Shown: piece by piece, positions 1-7,687 of the stretch
Layout of the letters: every line of letters begins with the position of its first letter
Position numbering within the stretch: the first letter of the stretch is position 1
Assembly (NCBI RefSeq): GCF_039839275.1
Contig: NZ_JBDOQP010000007.1
Location: forward strand, 186,001 to 250,000
Reading direction: 5' to 3'
Origin: Aerobium sp039839275
Lineage (GTDB): Bacteria > Pseudomonadota > Alphaproteobacteria > Rhizobiales > Rhizobiaceae
DNA length: 64,000 nucleotides
Notes under the pieces: model-generated
The model's input: only the letters and a program-made list of their open reading frames with translations
Databases searched by the model: none
Told to the model about the DNA's origin: nothing
Made by a program: the position numbers and the translations under genes

Positions 1-2
1 CG

Positions 3-215
3 ACGGCGGAAGACGTTCAGTTGACGATCTGGTCGAACGAATCGATGCGTTCTGGGGCCTTTGAAGGCTTCTTCCTGTCAGATCTCGAATACGGCGTGCG
101 CACGCATCACGACCATCTACGCGCGCACCTGCCGGTGCTGGATCTCGAAAGCGCCCCGCCGGAGAAGGATATCACCGGCCTGAACGCCGCGTTGCTGGCG
201 CGGAGACGTTCCTGA
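3..215 (+). CDS. C-terminal end of a probable Rieske-type aromatic-ring/quaternary-amine oxygenase (partial)
   Basis: Only the last 70 codons of an open frame that enters from the left edge are present; no start codon is expected inside the window. The tail contains SNESMRSGAFEGFFLSDLEY followed by a VRTHHDHLRAHL stretch. This resembles the C-terminal end of alpha subunits of ring-hydroxylating/choline-monooxygenase-like Rieske oxygenases, which commonly finish with a 'GxxSxAYxxGxLSxxExxVxxFHxWLR' pattern. The neighbours (aminotransferase, amine-type transporter, flavoproteins) fit a demethylating or hydroxylating role on an amine. Identity is an inference from a short fragment; the catalytic domain cannot be inspected. 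Confidence 0.45.
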   Translation, partial: TAEDVQLTIWSNESMRSGAFEGFFLSDLEYGVRTHHDHLRAHLPVLDLESAPPEKDITGLNAALLARRRS

Positions 216-339
216 GGTCGCCATCGGGCATGACGATGTCCATGGGGCGCTCCTCGCAGGCAAGTGTCGCGGACAGGAGCAAGCCTCCGTTCCTCGGCTG
301 GTTGCCAATGAGATATGCGATGCGCTGACGGGCGCGCCG

Positions 340-1752
340 TCAGGCGTCCCACAGGCCTTCGCTGCGCAGGTCGTCCATGGTGCGGGAGATGCCCTCCCGC
401 AGGATCGAGACCATGGTGTCGATCTGCTCCGAAGTGATGATCAGGGGCGGCGACATCACGCACATATGGATAAGCGGGCGCACCAGCAGTCCCAGTTCGT
501 GACAATGCGCGTCGATACGCTGTCCGACCTCGGTGTCCAGCGCGAGCGGATTGCCGCTCTGCTTGTCGGCGACGCACTCCACGCAGGCCATCAGCCCCAA
601 TCCCCGGACCTCGCCGACCAGCGCCAGGTCCTCCAGTGTCTTCAGTTGCCGCTGAAAATAGGGAGCGACCGCACGGGCATGGTCGAGGACGCCGGCCTCG
701 AGCAGATCGAGGTTCTTGAGCGCGACCGCGCAACCCACCGGGTGGCTCGAATAGGTCAGCCCGTGCGCGAACATCGCCTCGCCATGGTTCGACTTTCGCA
801 GGTCCTCCATGAGACGCGCGGATATGATCGCGCCGCCGAGCGGAAAATAGCCGGACGTCACGCCCTTGGCGAAGATGATGATGTCGGGCTCGATGCCGAA
901 CACCTCCTTCGAGGCAAAGACGTGGCCAAGGCGCCCGAAGCCGGTGACGACTTCGTCGGCGATGAACAGGATGTCGTTGTCGCGGCAGATTTCGCGAATG
1001 GCGGAGAGGTAGCCATCCGGCGGCACGATCACGCCGCCCGACGCCATGACCGGCTCGCCGACGAAGGCGCCGATGCGGTCCGCGCCGATGCGTTCGACTG
1101 CCTGGCGAAATTCCTCAACGAGGCTGTCGCGGAACGCTTCGACGCTGGTGCCGGCTGGCCGCCGAAACGGGTCGGGGCAGGTAAGCTTGACGACGAGGTC
1201 GTCGGCTCCGTCCATCCAGTCGCGGTCTCGCGGGCGCCCGTTGAGCGATGCTGAAAGGTAAGACGAGCCGTGATAGGCGCCGCCGCGCGACAGGATCATC
1301 TTCTTTTCCGGCCTGCCGCGAACATTGTTGTAGAACTGCATGAACCGCAGCGCAGTCTCTACCGCCGAGGAGCCACCGGTGGTGAAGAAGACGTGATCGA
1401 GGTCGCCCGGCGCGTGTGTTGCCAGGCGTTGCGCGAGCACTGCCGACGGCTCGTTCATGGTGTACCAGGGCGTGTTGTAGGACAGCTCCATGGCCTGCTC
1501 GTACATCGCTTGCGCCAGCTCGCGCCGGCGATGGCCGAGATTGGTGCACCACATGCCGGCCGGTCCGTCGATCAGTTGCCGTCCTTCCCCGTCCGTCACA
1601 TAGATGCCGTCCGCCGCGCCGATCACGCCACGGGATTCGTCGCCGATCGATCCGGCCACCGGCCATGGCTGCACGAGGTGACGGCGCGCAATATCCTGCA
1701 TCGTCTCCGCCGAAGCCTTCGACTTGCCGCTCAACCTCGTCATCGCCGCCAT
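340..1752 (-). CDS. class III (omega-type) PLP-dependent aminotransferase
   Basis: A 470-residue fold-type I aminotransferase of the class III family, which moves an amino group from an omega-amine or amino acid to a keto acid in the cytoplasm. Visible marks are the GGSSA phosphate-binding turn at residues 127-130, an aromatic YHG near 160, the cofactor-binding Asp266 in IADEV and the Schiff-base Lys296 in FAKGVTSG. The ATG at 1752 is chosen because AAGGAGG lies eight bases upstream; an ATG 16 codons earlier lacks such a site. It is transcribed divergently from the ABC importer, with a shared dyad between them. Close relatives act on polyamines, beta-alanine or aryl amines, and the sequence alone does not settle the substrate. 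Confidence 0.88.
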   Translation of the reverse strand: MAAMTRLSGKSKASAETMQDIARRHLVQPWPVAGSIGDESRGVIGAADGIYVTDGEGRQLIDGPAGMWCTNLGHRRRELAQAMYEQAMELSYNTPWYTMNEPSAVLAQRLATHAPGDLDHVFFTTGGSSAVETALRFMQFYNNVRGRPEKKMILSRGGAYHGSSYLSASLNGRPRDRDWMDGADDLVVKLTCPDPFRRPAGTSVEAFRDSLVEEFRQAVERIGADRIGAFVGEPVMASGGVIVPPDGYLSAIREICRDNDILFIADEVVTGFGRLGHVFASKEVFGIEPDIIIFAKGVTSGYFPLGGAIISARLMEDLRKSNHGEAMFAHGLTYSSHPVGCAVALKNLDLLEAGVLDHARAVAPYFQRQLKTLEDLALVGEVRGLGLMACVECVADKQSGNPLALDTEVGQRIDAHCHELGLLVRPLIHMCVMSPPLIITSEQIDTMVSILREGISRTMDDLRSEGLWDA

Positions 1753-1807
1753 GACGGACCTCCTTTTTGAGATATCGATACATGTGAATGCATCATGCAA
1801 GTAACAG

Positions 1808-1824
1808 GAATATCATCGATATTC
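1808..1824. promoter_or_regulatory. inverted repeat in the aminotransferase/ABC divergent region
   Basis: Seven-base arms GAATATC and GATATTC separated by ATC, about 56 bp upstream of the aminotransferase start. The size and position suit an operator for a dimeric regulator. It differs from the TGAA-N6-TTCA element found next to it, so a second regulator may act here. No further copy was found in the cluster. Confidence 0.35.
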
Positions 1825-1832
1825 GCAATTTT

Positions 1833-1848
1833 CTGAATGTCTGTTCAG
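1833..1848. promoter_or_regulatory. candidate TetR operator, copy 1 (CTGAA-N6-TTCAG)
   Basis: The dyad CTGAA-TGTCTG-TTCAG lies between the divergent aminotransferase and ABC transporter genes. Read on the minus strand its core is TGAACAGACATTCA. This matches 12 of 14 positions of the element at 7549-7562, in the other divergent promoter region of the cluster. The TetR-family gene at 6003-6698 is the obvious candidate to bind both. Binding is inferred. Confidence 0.55.
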
Positions 1849-1953
1849 TCAATATCGCAGACGGGCGGGTTGATTTCAATCCGAATGTGCGCACACTATG
1901 ATGTGCGACGGGCGCCAATGACGAGCTGGTCCGCGCGCCCAGAAGGAGACCCT

Positions 1954-2010
1954 GTGACGATCAGCCTTGGCAGAGAACGGACTGAGCCAGTGCCGGGAAG
2001 GCTGCGATGA
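1954..2010 (+). CDS. possible 18-residue leader peptide coupled to the ABC permease
   Basis: A GTG codon preceded by AGAAGGAG at 1941-1948 opens an 18-codon frame. Its stop TGA (2008-2010) overlaps the ATG of the permease (2007-2009) as ATGA. The peptide is basic (VTISLGRERTEPVPGRLR). This is the best ribosome-binding site in the region and it does not belong to the permease itself, so translational coupling through a leader is plausible. It could also be the relic of a longer N-terminus. No homologue is known to me. Confidence 0.35.
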   Translation: MTISLGRERTEPVPGRLR

Positions 2011-2924
2011 CAGCCGCCGCCGAAGACGCTCGGTCACTCTCCGCGAGCGTCAGGGCACGGCCTCCCCTTTTGCAGTCGGAACAGGCGCAGGGCCTCGCGC
2101 TGATCAGCCCGACCTTTCTCTACGCCCTCGTTCTTCTTCTGCTGCCGATCGCGGTGGTGATCGCGCATTCGTTCTGGACGCAGGACTATCTGACGATCGA
2201 TCGCAGTTTCACGCTGGCGAATTACAGGGAGGCGCTGACCGATCCAATGTATCGCGACCTTCTGGCGCGGTCGGTATCGGTGTCACTCGCCGTCAGCGTC
2301 GCTGCCGTGGTGCTCGGATATCCGGCGGCCTATTTCATCTCCTTCCATGGCGGACGCCACAAGAACCTCTGGCTGTTCATCATCATGGTGCCCTTCTGGA
2401 CCAGCTATCTTCTGCGCGTCATGGCCTGGAAAGTGATCCTCGGCTACCAGGGTGTACTCAATACCGGCTTGATGGGGCTGGGTATCCTCGACGAGCCTTC
2501 CACCGCGCTGCTCTACAACACCTCCGCCGTCGTCATCGCGCTGACCCACGCGTGGGCGGCCTTCGCGATCCTGCCCATCTACGTATCGCTGGAAAAGATC
2601 GACCGATCGTTGCTGGAGGCGGCGCGTGACCTCGGCGATGGGCCGTTGCAGTCATTCCTTCGCGTGACGCTGCCGCTGTCGCTGCCGGGCGTCATCGCGG
2701 CGCTCCTCATCGTCATGATCCCAACGGTGGGGGACTACATCACGCCACGCCTCGTCGGCGGGACGGAAGGAATCATGATTGCGAACGCGATCCAGTCGCA
2801 GTTCGGCCGCTCGGCCAACTGGCCGCTCGGCGCGGCGCTTTCGGTGACGACGATGATCGTCGTGTCGCTGACGGCATGCATTGTCGTGCTGGCGATCAAG
2901 GCGCTGGCGAGGGTGGTGCGATGA
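2007..2924 (+). CDS. ABC transporter permease, PotB/spermidine-putrescine type
   Basis: A 305-residue inner-membrane permease with about six hydrophobic segments. The cytoplasmic coupling loop EAARDLGDGPLQSF starts near residue 204, followed by RVTLPLSLPG, the EAA motif that contacts the ATPase. The N-terminal 30 residues are polar, as in PotB-like proteins. The start ATG overlaps the stop of a short leader frame and has GGGAAGG five bases upstream. It is first of a tightly overlapped set (PotB-PotC-PotA types). Polyamine-type importers of this class also carry other small amines and amine conjugates, so the substrate is open. Confidence 0.9.
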   Translation: MTAAAEDARSLSASVRARPPLLQSEQAQGLALISPTFLYALVLLLLPIAVVIAHSFWTQDYLTIDRSFTLANYREALTDPMYRDLLARSVSVSLAVSVAAVVLGYPAAYFISFHGGRHKNLWLFIIMVPFWTSYLLRVMAWKVILGYQGVLNTGLMGLGILDEPSTALLYNTSAVVIALTHAWAAFAILPIYVSLEKIDRSLLEAARDLGDGPLQSFLRVTLPLSLPGVIAALLIVMIPTVGDYITPRLVGGTEGIMIANAIQSQFGRSANWPLGAALSVTTMIVVSLTACIVVLAIKALARVVR

Positions 2925-3745
2925 GCCGGCCGGTGCGCAGGATGGCGATCCGCTGGCTACCGGCCTATGCGGCGCTCTACATCCTGTTTCTTTATGGGCC
3001 GGTGCTGCTGCTGCCGCTGTTCTCGTTCAACGATTCGGCCACGCCGACGCTGCCGCTGGCAGGCTTCACCTGGCGTTGGTACGAGCAGCTCGCGGGCAAC
3101 CAGGAGATGATCGACGCCGCCTGGAACAGTCTCGGCGTCGGGCTGGCCGTGGCGGTCATGTCGACGCTGCTCGGCATCTGCGGGGCACGCGCCGTGACGC
3201 GCTACCGCTTCACCGGCAAGCGCGCGATGAGCGGCCTGATCATGGCGCCCCTGGTGCTGCCCGAGATCATCGTCGCGATCTCGCTGCTCCTCGTGTTGCT
3301 CGCGTTCGGCATGAGCCTGTCGCTGGTGACGGTGACGCTCGGTCATGTGCTGATATGCCTACCCTATTCGATGGTGGTCCTGATATCCGGCTTCGAAGGG
3401 TTCGACCGCAGCCTGGAGGAGGCTTCAGCCGATCTCGGTGAGACGGCATTCGGTACGTTGCGCCGGGTGACGTTGCCGATGGTGGCGCCGGCGATCATTG
3501 CCAGCCTGCTCGTTTCCTTCACGATTTCCTTCGACGAGTTCATCGTCGCGTTTTTCCTGAGCGGTGCCGATCCGACACTGCCTATCTACATCTGGGGGCA
3601 GCTTCGTTTCGCCTCGCGCCTGCCTTCAGTGCTGGCGCTGGGCACGATCATGCTGGTCGTCTCGTTCGTGCTCGTCACGATTGCCGAGATGCTGCGCCGG
3701 CGCGCGGCCTCGCGCACCAACACTGATGGAGGTCTGTTTGCCTGA
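2921..3745 (+). CDS. ABC transporter permease, PotC type
   Basis: This 274-residue protein is the second permease of the importer. The start ATG at 2921 overlaps the upstream stop as ATGA, so translation is coupled. It has about six membrane segments and an EAA loop (EEASADLGETAFGTLRRVTLP) near residue 166, then the DEF-containing segment typical of PotC-like subunits. It would pair with the upstream permease to form the heterodimeric channel. The coding end overlaps the start region of the ATPase gene. Confidence 0.9.
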   Translation: MSRPVRRMAIRWLPAYAALYILFLYGPVLLLPLFSFNDSATPTLPLAGFTWRWYEQLAGNQEMIDAAWNSLGVGLAVAVMSTLLGICGARAVTRYRFTGKRAMSGLIMAPLVLPEIIVAISLLLVLLAFGMSLSLVTVTLGHVLICLPYSMVVLISGFEGFDRSLEEASADLGETAFGTLRRVTLPMVAPAIIASLLVSFTISFDEFIVAFFLSGADPTLPIYIWGQLRFASRLPSVLALGTIMLVVSFVLVTIAEMLRRRAASRTNTDGGLFA

Positions 3746-4826
3746 GCGGCCGATGATCGAGATTCGCGGCGTCACGCGCCGCTTTGGCAATTTTGCCGCG
3801 CTCGACAACGCATTGCTGAGCGTGCGTGAGGGCGAGTTCTTTTCTCTTCTGGGGCCCTCAGGCTGCGGCAAGACCACGCTGTTGCGCATGATCGCCGGCT
3901 TCGACACGCCGACGAGCGGCACGATCCTGATCGATGGCCAGGAGATGGGCGGCACGCCGGCCAACCAGCGTCCGACCAACATGGTGTTCCAGAGCTATGC
4001 GATCTTCCCGCATCTGAATGTCGAACAGAATGTCGGATACGGGCTGAAGCGCCTGAAGCTCGGCAAAGTGGAGGAGAGACGGCGGGTGGAGGAAGCGCTG
4101 TCGCAGGTGGCGCTTTCGGGGCTGGGCAAGCGAGGCGCCAGTGAACTGTCGGGCGGACAACGCCAGCGCGTGGCCCTTGCGCGGGCGCTGGTCATGCGTC
4201 CCAAGGTCCTGCTTCTGGATGAGCCGTTGTCGGCGCTGGACAAGAAGTTGCGCGAACAGATGCAGGTCGAACTGCGGCATCTCCAACAGACGGTCGGCAT
4301 TACCTTCGTGCTGGTGACGCATGATCAGTACGAAGCGCTGGCGATGTCGGACCGCATCGCTGTGATGTTCGGCGGCCGCATTGCCCAGGTCGATACGCCC
4401 AAACACGTCTATCAGCGTCCGGTTAATCGGCAGGTGGCCGATTTCCTCGGCGGCATGAACTTCGTCCGCGCGCCAGTGGTGGAAGAAAGCGGCGGCCAGA
4501 TCGTCGTCGACACGCCGGGCTTCGGCCGTGTGAGCACGGATCGGCCGATCGCGTTCCAGACTTCAGACGGATCGGCCACGCTGGGCATACGCCCCGAACG
4601 GCTGCGGGTGCTGTGGGACGATGAAACGGCCAGCCATGAAGTGGCAGGCACCGTCGTCGACAGGCATTATTTCGGCGAGATCACCCACCTGCTGGTCGAC
4701 ATACCAGGCTTCGAAAGCCCGCTATCGGTGACCGAGACCAACAATTTTGGCGCCGACGACATTCCTGTCGGCGCTCCCATCCGGCTCGCCTATGATCCGG
4801 ATGCGCTGGTGGCGATGGCGGATTAA
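3738..4826 (+). CDS. ABC transporter ATP-binding protein, PotA type
   Basis: The 362-residue ATPase of the importer. Walker A GPSGCGKT is at about residues 39-46, followed by the Q-loop (VFQSYAIFPH), the signature LSGGQRQR, Walker B (LLLDEPLSALD) and the switch His in LVTHDQ. The C-terminal third forms a TOBE-like regulatory domain. The TTG at 3738 is chosen because GGAGG stands five bases upstream and the gene then overlaps the permease stop. The first ATG (3753) would be 20 bases from that site. It faces the binding-protein gene convergently, 40 bp away. Confidence 0.9.
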   Translation: MPERPMIEIRGVTRRFGNFAALDNALLSVREGEFFSLLGPSGCGKTTLLRMIAGFDTPTSGTILIDGQEMGGTPANQRPTNMVFQSYAIFPHLNVEQNVGYGLKRLKLGKVEERRRVEEALSQVALSGLGKRGASELSGGQRQRVALARALVMRPKVLLLDEPLSALDKKLREQMQVELRHLQQTVGITFVLVTHDQYEALAMSDRIAVMFGGRIAQVDTPKHVYQRPVNRQVADFLGGMNFVRAPVVEESGGQIVVDTPGFGRVSTDRPIAFQTSDGSATLGIRPERLRVLWDDETASHEVAGTVVDRHYFGEITHLLVDIPGFESPLSVTETNNFGADDIPVGAPIRLAYDPDALVAMAD

Positions 4827-4866
4827 TGGGGGCGAGACGGCCACCGCCGCCTCGCTCGATTCTCCC

Positions 4867-5955
4867 TCAGTAGCCGGCCTTGATACGCTCGAATTCCTCG
4901 ATCAGCTTCGACTTGGTCTCCGGCGGCAGCGGGCTGTTGAACAATGTCTTGTCGACGAAGGCCTCGAGATCGCCATAGCCCGTTGATTCCAGAACTTCCG
5001 GATCGATCTTTGCCATGCCGGTGGCATTGGCGTGGCCATAGCCCCAGTCGTTGACGAGGTAGGTGGCGACCTCCGGCGTGAGGATCGCGTTGAGATAGTC
5101 GTAGACCTTGTCGGTGTTGCCGGGCGCATCCTTGAGGTGCACATAGCCGCAGACCCAAGTGGACAGCCCTTCGTCTGTGTCGCGCTTCATCGCCGCAGGC
5201 ACGCCATCGGCCATCAGTGTCGTGGCAGTTTCATTCCAGGCCCAGGCCAGATCGACCTCGCCGCCGGCCATCGCCTGCGAGAGCTCGGTGTTGTCGAGCC
5301 AGTAGAGGCGGACATTCTTGTGAACCTCGCGCAGGAAGGCGGAAGCCGCATCCCAGTCGGCGTCGGTCATCTTGGTCCAGTCGGTGTGGCCGGTGGCCAG
5401 CGCGGCCAGGGCGTAGGCATCATCGACATTGTCAGGCATCGAGACACGGCCTTGGAATTTCGGGTCGGCGAAGGCCTTGAGGGACTGGATGTCGGCCTCG
5501 TCGACCTTGTCCGTGCGGTAGGTAACGAGCGTGTTGCCCCATTCGAAGGGCACGAACCAGGCCGTGCCTTCGCCGTCCGTCATCAGGTTGTTCATCGACT
5601 TCAGTCCCGGCAGTATCTCCTCCCAGGCGTCGATGCGCGCGGGATCCAGTGGCTGCAGCAAACCGGCATCGCGCCATTTGACGACGTTTTGCGAGCATGG
5701 GTGAGCGAGATCGCTGGTGAACCCGGCGCGCAGCTTCTCGAATGCTTCGTCCTCATCGCCGAAGAAGGAGAACGACGGAGAGTCGCCATGCTTCTTCACA
5801 TAGTCGGGGTGGAAACCGGGATCTTCGTAACCGGCCCAGTCGAACACGCTCACGTCCTCATCGGCTGCCAGCGCGATGCCGCTCGATCCCGCGGTCAGCG
5901 CCGCAGCCAGAGCCATCGTGACCTTCAGGTGTCTGATTCCGTTCTCGTGTCTCAT
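4867..5955 (-). CDS. periplasmic substrate-binding protein, PotD type
   Basis: A 362-residue solute-binding protein of the spermidine/putrescine class. An N-terminal signal peptide ends near ALAAD (residues 28-32), after which the mature part opens with VSVFDWAGYEDPGF. That is the usual first beta-strand and ligand-loop region of PotD-like proteins. It has a good AGGAGA site before the ATG. It lies on the opposite strand to its permeases and ATPase, as the third gene after the methyltransferase and TetR genes, so it is probably co-transcribed with them. This placement links uptake to the TetR regulator. The ligand cannot be deduced from sequence alone. Confidence 0.88.
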   Translation of the reverse strand: MRHENGIRHLKVTMALAAALTAGSSGIALAADEDVSVFDWAGYEDPGFHPDYVKKHGDSPSFSFFGDEDEAFEKLRAGFTSDLAHPCSQNVVKWRDAGLLQPLDPARIDAWEEILPGLKSMNNLMTDGEGTAWFVPFEWGNTLVTYRTDKVDEADIQSLKAFADPKFQGRVSMPDNVDDAYALAALATGHTDWTKMTDADWDAASAFLREVHKNVRLYWLDNTELSQAMAGGEVDLAWAWNETATTLMADGVPAAMKRDTDEGLSTWVCGYVHLKDAPGNTDKVYDYLNAILTPEVATYLVNDWGYGHANATGMAKIDPEVLESTGYGDLEAFVDKTLFNSPLPPETKSKLIEEFERIKAGY

Positions 5956-6002
5956 CTGGTCGTCTCCTGTTCTTGTGTTCCCGTTGGTTGACCCCGCGTT
6001 CG

Positions 6003-6698
6003 TCAGGATGACGTGCGCGGGAAGTGGCGTGGAAAGAGGGTGGTGAGCATGGTGCTGGCCGCGGCGTGGGCCTTATCGCGCGTCAGGTCGTCGCCGCGCA
6101 TCATCAGGCGCAGCCACAATCCTTCAAGCATGGCGTCGAGGGCGAGCGCGGTCTGGCGCGGATCGAGCGGGTAGTCGCCGGCCTCGACCAACGCGGAACA
6201 CAGCTCGACGACTGTTTCCTGGTACATCTCGTCACGCGACCCGCACAGTGCCTGGTAGGTCGGGCGCGACCTCGCCTCACCCCAGAACGCACACCACGCC
6301 GCGAGTTTTCGGCGGCTGCATATGGCGCGGTCGAAATCGGCGGCAACGAGTGCAGCGAGGCGCGCGGACGGCTCCGGCCCGGCCTTGGCAAGAGCTCCCT
6401 TCCAATGAGCGGCATATTCCTCGGCCATGTGCTGCAGCGTGGCGACCAGCAGCTTTTCCTTGCTCTCGAAGTGGAAGTTGACGATGCCGCGCGAGAGACC
6501 CGCGCCATCGGCTACATCCGCCATGGTCGTTTCGGAATAGCCGCGCTTGGCCAGCGAATCGATTGTCGCCTCGATCAGTTGCAGCCGGCGCGTTTCCTTG
6601 GAGGCCTTGCGGCCGCGCTTTTCCGTTTCCGGCGGATGCGTGGCCGCCGCGCCATTCTTCATGATATCGTCGTCCCGTTCCAGTATTGCCAGCCTCAT
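6003..6698 (-). CDS. TetR/AcrR-family transcriptional regulator (BetI-like)
   Basis: A 231-residue regulator. The N-terminal helix-turn-helix lies at about residues 40-85 (TTMADVADGAGLSRGIVNFHF, then SKEKLL), followed by a long helical ligand domain that in length and in the AICSRRKLAAWCAFWGEARS region resembles BetI. BetI-type proteins sense choline or related amines in other bacteria. Its ATG overlaps the stop of the methyltransferase gene (ATGA), and the binding-protein gene follows 47 bp downstream. It is the likely reader of the two TGAACAnnCATTCA elements. Ligand and targets are inferred. Confidence 0.85.
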   Translation of the reverse strand: MRLAILERDDDIMKNGAAATHPPETEKRGRKASKETRRLQLIEATIDSLAKRGYSETTMADVADGAGLSRGIVNFHFESKEKLLVATLQHMAEEYAAHWKGALAKAGPEPSARLAALVAADFDRAICSRRKLAAWCAFWGEARSRPTYQALCGSRDEMYQETVVELCSALVEAGDYPLDPRQTALALDAMLEGLWLRLMMRGDDLTRDKAHAAASTMLTTLFPRHFPRTSS

Positions 6699-7504
6699 GG
6701 CTTGCGTCCGCGCAGATGGGTGGGCCGATGTTCGCCTGAGTCAAGCACCTTCTGCATGGCGCTCCAGGTGTGAATGTTCTTGTCGACATAGGCGGCACCT
6801 ACGGCATCCGCTACCCGTCCGTACAGAGGGCCCTTCAGCCGTTCGAGCTCTCCGCGCGCGACCTCCCGGTACCAGGCATTGCGATCCTCGGACGCCACCT
6901 CGACGAAACCCGCTTCGCGCATCGCGGCGTGATAGGCGGCCGGCGAGCGCATGGAAAAGGACAGACCTTCCGCCTCGACATAGGCTTTCATGTCGCCGGA
7001 CGGCTCGCCGTCATGCCCGATCATCCAGTCGCTGGCCGCGAACACGCCGCCGCTTTTCAGGACGCGAAAGATTTCTGCAAACAGCGCATGCTTGTCCGGA
7101 ACATGCAGCATTGAGTCCTTCGAAAAGACGACGTCAAACGCTCCATCGTCAAAGGGAAGCGGGCCGGGCGGCGCCTGCACGAATGTGGCGCGCTGGTCCA
7201 GTCCGGCAGTGTGTGCGGCCCGCCTTGCCTGCACGATCACCGGTTCCTCGACGTCGAACCCCGTTACTTGCGCCTGGTGCCTGCGTGCGAGGTGGAGGGC
7301 GATGCCGCCCGCCCCGCAACCAAGGTCGAGCACCGACTTTCCCGCAAGATCAAGACCGGCGACAATGCGGTCGACCTCATCAGGCCCGCCGGGCGACAGA
7401 TAGCCTTCGCCCCAGAGAGCCTCAAGGAAACGTATGGCCGTATCGTCGTATTCCGCTTCATGTGCCGATGCGTCGGCCATGCGGGTGTCCGTCGCTGAAT
7501 TCAT
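6695..7504 (-). CDS. SAM-dependent methyltransferase resembling phosphoethanolamine N-methyltransferase
   Basis: A 269-residue class I methyltransferase. The SAM-binding motif LDLGCGAGG is at about residues 59-67 and the acidic strand end GFDVEEP follows. The segment FSKDSMLHV, a C-terminal YVEAEG/SMRSPAAYHAAMREAGF section and the final HTWSAMQKVLD agree in layout with phosphoethanolamine/glycine-type N-methyltransferases. The ATG at 7504 is chosen over a TTG two codons upstream. It is first in an operon with the TetR and binding-protein genes. An N-methyltransferase beside probable N-dealkylating enzymes is unusual; it might act in the reverse, methyl-accepting direction or on a different amine. 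Confidence 0.75.
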   Translation of the reverse strand: MNSATDTRMADASAHEAEYDDTAIRFLEALWGEGYLSPGGPDEVDRIVAGLDLAGKSVLDLGCGAGGIALHLARRHQAQVTGFDVEEPVIVQARRAAHTAGLDQRATFVQAPPGPLPFDDGAFDVVFSKDSMLHVPDKHALFAEIFRVLKSGGVFAASDWMIGHDGEPSGDMKAYVEAEGLSFSMRSPAAYHAAMREAGFVEVASEDRNAWYREVARGELERLKGPLYGRVADAVGAAYVDKNIHTWSAMQKVLDSGEHRPTHLRGRKP

Positions 7505-7547
7505 GGCCAAAGCCTAACGCAGGCAGGACAAAACGCAACCGTGTTTG

Positions 7548-7563
7548 CTGAACATTCATTCAA
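7548..7563. promoter_or_regulatory. candidate TetR operator, copy 2 (CTGAA-N6-TTCA)
   Basis: TGAACATTCATTCA at 7549-7562 lies between the divergent methyltransferase and flavoprotein operons, 45 bp upstream of the methyltransferase start. It shares TGAACAnnCATTCA and a flanking C with the element at 1833-1848. It is well placed to control both operons, including the TetR gene itself. Confidence 0.55.
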
Positions 7564-7687
7564 AATGGCTGGACATCGATGCGAGCGGCATGGCAGGTTT
7601 CAGCGCTGATGAGTTTGTTGGATGGTCCTGAAAGCGGAGTGCAGCGAGCCTCGAAGGACGGACGAAACGGGAGGGTGGACGCGAGCG

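Noticed and set aside
175..339. Minus-strand open frame in phase with the aminotransferase stop (AYLIGNQPRNGGLLLSATLA style)
   Set aside because: It looks protein-like and would follow by read-through of the TGA, but it has no start codon, no ribosome-binding site and no family I recognise. A decayed gene end is possible but cannot be supported.
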